From Methylobacterium sp. 2A (GTDB lineage: Bacteria; Pseudomonadota; Alphaproteobacteria; Rhizobiales; Beijerinckiaceae): DNA of 64,000 bases. The stretch's first letter is position 1. Every line of letters begins with the position of its first letter. Location of the stretch: contig NZ_VUOK01000058.1 in NCBI RefSeq assembly GCF_009806555.1, positions 238,032 to 302,031 on the forward strand. The letters run 5' to 3'. A program made the translations under genes and the position numbers. The notes below the pieces were generated by a model. The model was not told the DNA's origin. It saw only the letters and a list, made by a program, of their open reading frames with translations, and did not search any database. This document shows positions 57,262 to 64,000 of the stretch, in pieces.

Positions 57262-60200
57262 ATGGCGCGGCTCGGACGGCTCGCGGGTGCCCTGGTGCTG
57301 CTCGGATGGCTCGTCGGCGGTCCGGCCTTCGCTCAGACTGCACCGCGGCCGGCCGCCGTCGCGCCGGCCCCGTTCGCCAAGCCCCTCATCCGGGACGATC
57401 TCGCCAGCGCGGCGATCCGCCTCGAGGCAGCCCTCAAGGCCGAGGCCGGCACGGCGCTCCGGCCGGCGGGCCAGTCCCGCGCCGCCGGGCAGGCGCTGCT
57501 CGCCGCCGGCAAGCCGGATCAGGCGCTCGCCCCCCTCGCCGCCGCGGTGGCGGCCGACCCGGCCGATATCCGCAACTGGCAGGCCTATGCCCGCGCGGCC
57601 GCGGCGGCGTTCGAGACCCTGGACGAGAACGACTATAAGGGCCGGGCTCGCCTGCGTGGGCGGGCGATCGCGGCCGCCTACCGCGCCTACGAGCGCGCCG
57701 GTGCGGCCATCGACGCCGCTGCGTCCCTGGCGCTGGTGGGCGCTGCGGAAGCCGCGCAGGAATCCTGGCGCCCGGCCCTCGACGCCTACGCGGCGAGCCT
57801 CGCCCTGAACGCGGATGAGGGGGTCCGGGAGACCTACGACACCCTGCGGGCCGAGCACGGCTTCCGCGTCCTCGGCTACAAGGTCGATGCCGACGCGGCC
57901 GCCCCGCGCGCCTGCTTCACCCTCTCGGAAGCCCTGGTGCCGAAGACCGATTACGCGCCCTTCGTGGCCGTCTCGGGAGCGAGCGCGGCCGCCGTGACCG
58001 CCGAGGATACGCAGATCTGCGTCGACGGGCTGAAGCATGGCGGGCGCTACGCGATCGTCCTGCGCCAGGGTCTGCCCTCGACGGTGGGCGAGAGCCTGCT
58101 CAAATCCGCCGATTACGAGATCTACGTGCGCGACCGCGCCCCGCAGGTGCGCGTCACCGGCCGCAACTACGTCCTGCCGCGCACGGGCCAGGCGGGCGTG
58201 CCCCTGGTCTCGGTGAACGCGCCGAAGCTCGATGTCGAAGTACTTCGGATCGGCGACCGCGGCCTGCTGCCGACCCTGCGCTCCGAGGACTTTCTGGGCC
58301 AGCTCAGCGGCGCCACCGCCAAATCGATCGCCGCCGAGAAAGGCGTGCGCGTCTGGACGGGCACCCTCGACACCGCCAGGGCCGAGCTGAACCAGGAGGC
58401 GGTCACCGCCTTCCCGGTCCTTGAGGCAGTGGGCAAGCTGGAACCCGGCATCTACGTGCTGCTGGCCAAGCCCTCCGGCACGGCCTCCGACGACGCGGAC
58501 TACGACACCCAGGCGACCCAGTGGTTCGTGGTCTCGGACCTCGGGCTCACCGCCACCAAGGGGCGGGACGGGGTCCATGTGGTCCTGCGCTCGCTCGCCT
58601 CCGCGCAGGTGCTGCCGGGCGCCGAGATCCGGCTCGTCGCCCGCAACAACGAGGTGCTGGGCACCCGCACCACGGACGCGAAAGGCCACGCCGCCTTCGA
58701 TCCGGGGCTCGCCCGCGGGGAGGGCGGTCTGGCGCCGAGCCTCGTGGTGGCCCAGATCGGCGGCGATTACGGCTTCCTCGACCTCAATCTCGGCGCCTTC
58801 GACCTCACCGACCGCGGCGTGAAGGGACGGCCCGAGACCGGCGGGCTCGACGCCTACCTGTTCCCGGAGCGCGGGGTCTACCGCTCCGGCGAGACCGTCC
58901 AGCTCACCGCCCTGCTGCGCGATGCGGGCGGGACGGCGGTACCGGACCTGCCGCTGATCCTCGTGGTCAAGCGGCCGGACGGCGTCGAGTACCGGCGCGT
59001 CTCGGTGCCCGATCAGGGGCTCGGCGGCCGGGCGCTGCCGCTGCCGCTCCTGTCGGGGTCCATGCACGGAACGTGGCGCGTCTCGGCCTATACCGACCCG
59101 AAGGCGCCCGCGATCGGCGAGACCAGCTTCCTCGTGGAGGATTACGTCCCCGAGCGACTGGAGGTGACCCTGAAGCCCCGGCAGGCGGCGCTGCACCGGG
59201 GCGAGGCCGCGCAGGTCGATGTCGCCGCCCGCTACCTCTACGGCGCCCCGGGGGCGGATCTCGACGTGTCCGGCAGCGTCACCGTGCAGGCGGCCGCGAC
59301 GAGCGGCATCCAGGGCCTGGACGGCTACGCGATCGGCCTCGACGACGAATCCGTGGAGCCGGCGACGCAGGAGCTTCAGGAGCACGCGACCACGAACCCG
59401 CAGGGCAGCACCGAGGTCACGGTTCCTGTTCCGCTGGTGGCGGTGCCGCGGGCGCTGGAGGCGAGGATCACGCTCGCGGTCGGCGAGCCGGGCGGACGGG
59501 CGCTGTCGCGCAGCCTGACCTTGCCGATCCTCCCCGCCGGCCCGGTGCTGGCCCTGCGCAAGGGCTTTGCGGAGCTCCAGGATGGCGGGATCGCGGGTTT
59601 CGACGTGGTGCTGGCGAGCCCCGAAGGCGCGCTCCTCGCCCGGCCGGGGGTGAGCTGGACCCTGTCGCGGGTCGAGTCCGCCTACCAATGGTACCGGGCG
59701 GACGGGCGCTGGTCGTTCGAGCCGGTCAAGACCACCAAGCGCATGGCCAGTGGCACGGTCGATCTCCGGGCCGGGGTCCCGAGCCGGATCGCGGCGCCGG
59801 TGGGGCTCGGCCGCTACAGGCTGGACGTCTCGGCCCCGGGCGCTCCGGAGGCGAGTGTCAGCCTCGGCTTCGATGTCGGCTGGGGCGGATCCCAGACGGC
59901 CGAGGCGCCGGACCTGCTCGACCTGACCCTCGACAAGCCCGCCTACGCGGCCGGCGACACCCTGCGGGCCAAGCTCAGCCCGAAATTCAAGGGTCAGGCG
60001 AGCCTGATGGTGGTCAGCGACCGGGTTCACGAGACCCTGGAGGTCAGCGTGCCGGAGGGCGGCACCACGGTGAGCCTGCCGGTGAAGGCCGAGTGGGGCG
60101 CGGGCGCCTACCTGATCGCCACCGCCTACCGGCCCCTCGATCAGGCGGCCAAGCGCCTGCCGGGCCGGGCGCTGGGTCTGGCGTGGTTCTCGGTGGACCG

Positions 60201-62532
60201 GGAGAAGCGCAGCCTCGGCGTCACCCTGAAAGCCCCCGAGCGGGCGCGCCCGCGCCAGGATCTGACCCTGCCGGTCCAGCTCACCGGTCTGAAGTCCGGC
60301 GAGGCCGCGCGGATCACCGTGGCGCTGGTCGATGTCGGCATCCTCAATCTCACCCGCTACGCCGCGCCGGACCCGACCCAGTATTTCCTCGGCCAGAGGG
60401 CGCTCGGGCCGGAACTCCGCGACCTCTACGGCTACCTGATCGACGGCATGCAGGGCTCCGTGGGCGCGATCCGCTCCGGCGGCGATGCGGGCGGCGGCGA
60501 ACTCGCCGAGTCCCCGCCGACCCAGGCGCCGCTCGCCCTCTATTCCGGCCTCGTGACCGCGGGGCCGGACGGCGCCGCCAGCGTCACCTTTCCGATCCCC
60601 GCCTTCAACGGCACGGGCCGCGTGATGGTCACCGCCTGGAGCGGCGACCGGGTCGGACAGGCCCAGGCCGACGTGATCATCCGCGATCCCGTCGTGCTGA
60701 CCGCGACGCTGCCGCGCTTCCTCGACACCGGCGACCGCTCGCGCCTGTTCGTGGCCCTCGACAATGTCGAGGGGCAGGCGGGCGACTATACGGTCGATCT
60801 GAGCCCGGCCGGGCCGGTATTGGTCGGCGCCGGCGCCCTGCGCCAGACGTTCCGGCTGGAGGCCGGCGCCAAGGGCCAGCTCGTGATCCCGCTCACCGCG
60901 GCGGGGCCGGGCACGGCCCGGCTCGACCTCGCTGTATCGGGACCCGGCCTTCCCGCCACCTTGAACCAGAGCTTCGCCCTCGGGATCGCGCCCGGGACCG
61001 TCGCCCTGCTGCGCCGCTCCGTGCGCAGCCTCGCCCCCGGGGTGGCGCTGACGCTCACGTCCGACCTGCTGGCCGACCTGCTTCCCGGTACCGGCAGCGT
61101 CTCGCTCTCGGTCACGCCCCTGCCGGGCCTCGACGTGGCGGCCCTGCTCCAGGCCCTCGACCGCTACCCCTATGGCTGCTCCGAGCAGGTGGTGAGCCGG
61201 GCGATGCCGCTGCTCTACGTCAACAAGCTCGCCGCGCTGGAAAAACTCGCCCTCGATTCGGGCGCGGACGAGCGCGTGCGCGAGTCGATCGAGCGGCTGC
61301 TCGCCCGCCAGGATTCGAGCGGGGATTTCGGCCTGTGGTCGGCGCAGGGGGCGGCCGACCTCTGGCTCGACGCCTACGTGACCGACTTCCTCACCCGGGC
61401 CCGGGAGCGCGGCTTCGCGGTGCCGCAGAAGGCTTTTTCCCAGGCGCTCGACTACCTGCGCAACGCGGTGGCCAACGCCTCGGAGGTGCGCAACGGCGGC
61501 GCCGACCTCGCCTACGCGGCCTACGTGCTCGCCCGGAACGGCCGCCCGGTGATGGGCGACCTGCGCTACCTCGCCGACACCAAGCTCACCGACTTCTCCT
61601 CCGCGCTCGGGCGCGCGCAGCTCGCCGCCGCCCTGGCGCTGCTGGGCGACCGCGGCCGGGCCGCCCGGGCGATGGACTCGGCGCTCACCGTGCTGCGGGC
61701 TGAGCGCGACAAGGGCCTGTACCGCGCCGATTACGGCTCGCGCCTGCGCGACGGCGCCGGGCTGATCACGCTGGCGGCCGAGAGCGGGATGACCCAGGGC
61801 GCCCTAGGCCCGGTCGCCGCCCTGTTCGGTGAGGAGCAGCAGACCGAGCGGGCGACGAGCACCCAGGAGAATGCCTGGATGGTGCTCGCCGCCGAGAGCC
61901 TGTCCAAGAAGGCCGACGCCCTCTCGTTCAGCCTCGACGGCGCACCGCAGACCGGGACGCTCGCCCGGGTCTACCGCGAGGCGCGCTTGGCGGAGCGGGG
62001 CGTGCAGCTGGTCAATACCGGCCGCAGCCCCGTGCAGGTGGCGGTGACCGTCAACGGCAATCCCCTGGTGCCGGAGCCGGCGGCCGCGCAGGGCTACACT
62101 TTGGAGCGGAGCTTCCACCGCCTCGACGGCAGCCTTGTCGATCCGGCGGCGGGCCTGCGTCAGAACGACCGGCTCGTGGTGGTGCTGAAGGTCACCGAGG
62201 CCAAGGCGGAGGCCGCGCGCCTCCTGCTGGTCGATCCGTTGCCGGCGGGGCTTGAGATCGACAACCCGAAGCTGCTGGACGCCGACGTGCTCCAGGGTCT
62301 CGCCTTCGCCAAGTCGGACGTGCAGCCGGTCCATACCGAGTTCCGCGACGACCGGTTCGTGGCGGCCTACGACCGCGACGCGAGCCAACCGGCCTTCTTC
62401 ACCGTGGCCTACACGGTGCGGGCGGTCTCGCCCGGCACCTACGTGCATCCGGCGGCGACCGTGGAGGACATGTACCGGCCGGCGCGCTTCGGCCGGAGTG
62501 CCACCGGGAGCGTGACCGTGGGGGCGAAGTAG
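57262..62532 (+). CDS. Alpha-2-macroglobulin family protein (bacterial A2M)
   Basis: A 1756-residue periplasmic protease trap. The signal peptide ends AFA before QTAPRPA (no lipobox, unlike E. coli YfhM). Then come multiple MG domains (GLDAYLFPERGVYRSGETVQ, ERLEVTLKPRQAALHRGEAA), the A2M core (GRVMVTAWSGDRVGQAQADV) and the thioester motif YPYGCSEQVVSRAMP (C-x-E-Q intact). A terpenoid-cyclase-like TED domain and C-terminal MG domains follow. The bait region would be cleaved by invading proteases. Start at 57262 (GGGAG upstream). The usual PbpC partner gene is not adjacent; MscS follows. Confidence 0.92.
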   Translation: MARLGRLAGALVLLGWLVGGPAFAQTAPRPAAVAPAPFAKPLIRDDLASAAIRLEAALKAEAGTALRPAGQSRAAGQALLAAGKPDQALAPLAAAVAADPADIRNWQAYARAAAAAFETLDENDYKGRARLRGRAIAAAYRAYERAGAAIDAAASLALVGAAEAAQESWRPALDAYAASLALNADEGVRETYDTLRAEHGFRVLGYKVDADAAAPRACFTLSEALVPKTDYAPFVAVSGASAAAVTAEDTQICVDGLKHGGRYAIVLRQGLPSTVGESLLKSADYEIYVRDRAPQVRVTGRNYVLPRTGQAGVPLVSVNAPKLDVEVLRIGDRGLLPTLRSEDFLGQLSGATAKSIAAEKGVRVWTGTLDTARAELNQEAVTAFPVLEAVGKLEPGIYVLLAKPSGTASDDADYDTQATQWFVVSDLGLTATKGRDGVHVVLRSLASAQVLPGAEIRLVARNNEVLGTRTTDAKGHAAFDPGLARGEGGLAPSLVVAQIGGDYGFLDLNLGAFDLTDRGVKGRPETGGLDAYLFPERGVYRSGETVQLTALLRDAGGTAVPDLPLILVVKRPDGVEYRRVSVPDQGLGGRALPLPLLSGSMHGTWRVSAYTDPKAPAIGETSFLVEDYVPERLEVTLKPRQAALHRGEAAQVDVAARYLYGAPGADLDVSGSVTVQAAATSGIQGLDGYAIGLDDESVEPATQELQEHATTNPQGSTEVTVPVPLVAVPRALEARITLAVGEPGGRALSRSLTLPILPAGPVLALRKGFAELQDGGIAGFDVVLASPEGALLARPGVSWTLSRVESAYQWYRADGRWSFEPVKTTKRMASGTVDLRAGVPSRIAAPVGLGRYRLDVSAPGAPEASVSLGFDVGWGGSQTAEAPDLLDLTLDKPAYAAGDTLRAKLSPKFKGQASLMVVSDRVHETLEVSVPEGGTTVSLPVKAEWGAGAYLIATAYRPLDQAAKRLPGRALGLAWFSVDREKRSLGVTLKAPERARPRQDLTLPVQLTGLKSGEAARITVALVDVGILNLTRYAAPDPTQYFLGQRALGPELRDLYGYLIDGMQGSVGAIRSGGDAGGGELAESPPTQAPLALYSGLVTAGPDGAASVTFPIPAFNGTGRVMVTAWSGDRVGQAQADVIIRDPVVLTATLPRFLDTGDRSRLFVALDNVEGQAGDYTVDLSPAGPVLVGAGALRQTFRLEAGAKGQLVIPLTAAGPGTARLDLAVSGPGLPATLNQSFALGIAPGTVALLRRSVRSLAPGVALTLTSDLLADLLPGTGSVSLSVTPLPGLDVAALLQALDRYPYGCSEQVVSRAMPLLYVNKLAALEKLALDSGADERVRESIERLLARQDSSGDFGLWSAQGAADLWLDAYVTDFLTRARERGFAVPQKAFSQALDYLRNAVANASEVRNGGADLAYAAYVLARNGRPVMGDLRYLADTKLTDFSSALGRAQLAAALALLGDRGRAARAMDSALTVLRAERDKGLYRADYGSRLRDGAGLITLAAESGMTQGALGPVAALFGEEQQTERATSTQENAWMVLAAESLSKKADALSFSLDGAPQTGTLARVYREARLAERGVQLVNTGRSPVQVAVTVNGNPLVPEPAAAQGYTLERSFHRLDGSLVDPAAGLRQNDRLVVVLKVTEAKAEAARLLLVDPLPAGLEIDNPKLLDADVLQGLAFAKSDVQPVHTEFRDDRFVAAYDRDASQPAFFTVAYTVRAVSPGTYVHPAATVEDMYRPARFGRSATGSVTVGAK

Positions 62533-62683
62533 GGCGTGCCGGTTCCGCGCCGGCGCGTTCCCCCTTAGCAAGTGACCGGGCCGGACCGCTGCGTTGCGGC
62601 ATGAACATAGTGCGATGCGGAACCGCGTCCGCCACGGCGTCATTCCCTCCGGTCCCGTTCGGAACCCGTGGAGGTGATGCCCG

Positions 62684-63808
62684 ATGCCGGACCTCGACGC
62701 GCTCACCGGCCCCGCCGCCCGCGTGCTGGCCTACCTGCCGTGGTGGGCCGAGAGCCTGATCCTGATCGTCGCCTGCTGCGCCGTGGTGATGCCGCTGCAC
62801 GGGGTCGTCTACCGGGCGATGAAGCGCGCCGTCGCGGGCAAGAGCCTGTTCTGGCGCTCCCTGGTGTCGCGCACCCACGGCCCCAGCCGGCTGGGCCTGA
62901 TCGTGGTGGCGATCAGCCTCGCCTCCACCATCGTGCACCTGTCCTGGGAGGTGCGGATCGCCCTCAACCAGATCCTGCTGGTCGCCTTCGTGACCCTGAC
63001 CGGCTGGTGCTGTGCCACGGCGCTCCACATCGCCACGGTGATCTACCTGCGCCGGTTCAAGCTCGACGCCGAGGACAACCTGCTCGCGCGCAAGCACTTC
63101 ACCCAGATGCGCATCCTGGAGCGCGCGGGCGTCACCCTCGTGGCACTGGTCACGCTCTCGGTGGCGCTGATGACCTTCGAGCCGGTGCGGCAATACGGCG
63201 TGAGCCTGCTGGCCTCCGCGGGGGCGGCGGGCCTCGTCCTCGGCCTCGCGATGCAGCCGGTCCTGTCGAACCTCGTGGCCGGGATCCAGATCGCGATCAC
63301 CCAGCCGATCCGGATCGAGGACGCGGTCATCGTCGAGAACGAGTGGGGCTGGGTGGAGGAGATCACCGCGACCTACGTGGTGGTCCGCCTCTGGGACTGG
63401 CGCCGGCTGGTCCTGCCGCTGACCTATTTCATCCAGAAGCCGTTCCAGAACTGGACCCGGGACGGCGCCTCGCTGATCGGCAGCGTCTTCCTCTACGTCG
63501 ATCACCGGGCACCGGTGGCGGCCATGCGCGAGAAGCTCAGCGAGATCGCCAGGGCCACGCCGCTGTGGGACGGCAAGGTGGTCAACCTTCAGGTCTCGGA
63601 CGCCAAGGAGACGACCATCGAGATCCGGATGCTGGTGAGCGCCCGCAACGCGCCCCAGGCCTGGGATCTGCGCTGCGTAGTCCGCGAGGCGATGATCACA
63701 TGGCTCCAGGCCGAGCATCCGGAGGCCCTGCCGCGGCACCGCACGGAATGGGTCGGGGCCGAGGAGCAGCCCCTGCGGCGCGCCGACGGGCGGCGGTTCG
63801 CGGCGTGA
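62684..63808 (+). CDS. MscS family mechanosensitive ion channel
   Basis: A 374-residue channel with four N-terminal helices (ESLILIVACCAVVMPLHGVV, LGLIVVAISLASTIVHLSW, ILLVAFVTLTGWCCATAL, AGVTLVALVTLSVALMTFEP). The MscS pore and beta-domain follow (LLASAGAAGLVLGLAMQPVL, NLVAGIQIAITQPIRIEDAV, NEWGWVEEITATYVVVRLWD, PLTYFIQKPFQNW). It releases solutes under hypo-osmotic shock. A textbook GGAGGTGA precedes the ATG. Followed by an insertion sequence. Confidence 0.94.
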   Translation: MPDLDALTGPAARVLAYLPWWAESLILIVACCAVVMPLHGVVYRAMKRAVAGKSLFWRSLVSRTHGPSRLGLIVVAISLASTIVHLSWEVRIALNQILLVAFVTLTGWCCATALHIATVIYLRRFKLDAEDNLLARKHFTQMRILERAGVTLVALVTLSVALMTFEPVRQYGVSLLASAGAAGLVLGLAMQPVLSNLVAGIQIAITQPIRIEDAVIVENEWGWVEEITATYVVVRLWDWRRLVLPLTYFIQKPFQNWTRDGASLIGSVFLYVDHRAPVAAMREKLSEIARATPLWDGKVVNLQVSDAKETTIEIRMLVSARNAPQAWDLRCVVREAMITWLQAEHPEALPRHRTEWVGAEEQPLRRADGRRFAA

Positions 63809-63820
63809 GCCGGCCGGATA

Positions 63821-64000
63821 CTTAGCTCGACTTTGGCCAATTTTGACGGGTTGTCGAGGGTGTGAGGTGACGAAGCGGGCGTGGCGGGTAGGCTGGTGGG
63901 TGTCCCCGCCAAGAGACACCGCCATGCTGCCCCTGCCCACCCGCTTCGCCGGGATCATCCTGGCGTTCGCGCCGCTGTTCGTCCACCGCTCGTGGCGCCA
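63821..64000 (+). mobile_element. Left end of an insertion sequence (partial)
   Basis: About 100 bases of non-coding end (beginning near CTTAGCTCGACTTTGGCC, with TTTTGACGGGTTGTCG) precede a transposase start. The inverted-repeat limit cannot be fixed without the right end. It begins within ~15 bases of the mscS stop codon. Confidence 0.6.
63924..64000 (+). CDS. Transposase N-terminus (IS701/IS4-like, runs off right edge)
   Basis: The ATG at 63924 reads MLPLPTRFAGIILAFAPLFV, then HRSWR, to the edge. This start resembles the N-terminus of a transposase group related to IS701/IS4 that I have seen in Methylobacterium (recollection, not a search). Twenty-five codons are visible. Confidence 0.6.
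   Translation, partial: MLPLPTRFAGIILAFAPLFVHRSWR

Overview
The window is high-GC alphaproteobacterial chromosome, most likely Methylobacterium or Methylorubrum. This is inferred from overall composition, two methylotroph-type traits (a PQQ quinoprotein relay gene set and cobalamin synthesis genes), several intergenic repeat types I associate with this genus, and a Rhizobiales-type giant polar-growth coiled-coil protein. No rRNA, tRNA, CRISPR array or prophage was recognised. The only clear mobile element is the start of an insertion sequence at the right edge.

Region by region. 1-8.1 kb: truncated lipoprotein, ureE with a histidine tail, an outer-membrane beta-barrel protein, three very small membrane proteins, a stress-type SDR, a chemoreceptor, dusA, and a DUF1289/retropepsin pair. 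8.1-13.8 kb: divergent cobS/cobT, then a small catabolic-looking locus (orphan peptide-type binding protein, FCD-type GntR regulator, dihydrodipicolinate-synthase-like aldolase) with the same 13-bp operator-like sequence in front of both structural genes. 13.8-19.7 kb: queD-queC, a TetR regulator divergent from a three-gene quinoprotein relay operon, panB, and a decayed maltose acetyltransferase gene. 19.8-26.2 kb: a BrnT toxin with an HTH antitoxin, an NrtR-like regulator divergent from thiE-thiD, an XRE-cupin regulator, metA (homoserine O-acetyltransferase type) and a GNAT enzyme. 25.6-29.5 kb: a four-gene Mla/MCE-type lipid transport operon. 29.5-32.4 kb: an MFS transporter, a CheZ-like protein and a DUF1489 protein.

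32.8-40.1 kb is one gene encoding a 2429-residue membrane-anchored coiled-coil protein resembling Growth Pole Ring protein (GPR/RgsE), followed divergently by an Hpt protein and a ferredoxin. 41.4-53 kb is a more accessory-looking stretch: a ParDE-like toxin-antitoxin pair, a VWA (CoxE-like) protein whose usual MoxR ATPase partner sits over 7 kb away, an AraC regulator next to an AT-rich island, a KefB-like antiporter, an unrecognised membrane-protein pair, and a DUF4160/DUF2442 pair. 53-64 kb: a small heat-shock gene with a ROSE-like RNA thermometer and a strong terminator, an OlsB-type acyltransferase, a Kdo hydroxylase, an alpha-2-macroglobulin, an MscS channel and the IS edge.

Four intergenic palindromic repeat types occur. 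Two of them have two copies each in this window in opposite orientation, and four of the six repeat copies lie between convergent gene ends. The most noteworthy signals are the ROSE-like leader, the duplicated GntR operator, a cluster of 13 GANTC (CcrM) sites within 220 bp, the GPR homologue with exact 33-residue repeats, and the palindromes abutting two toxin-antitoxin-like operons.
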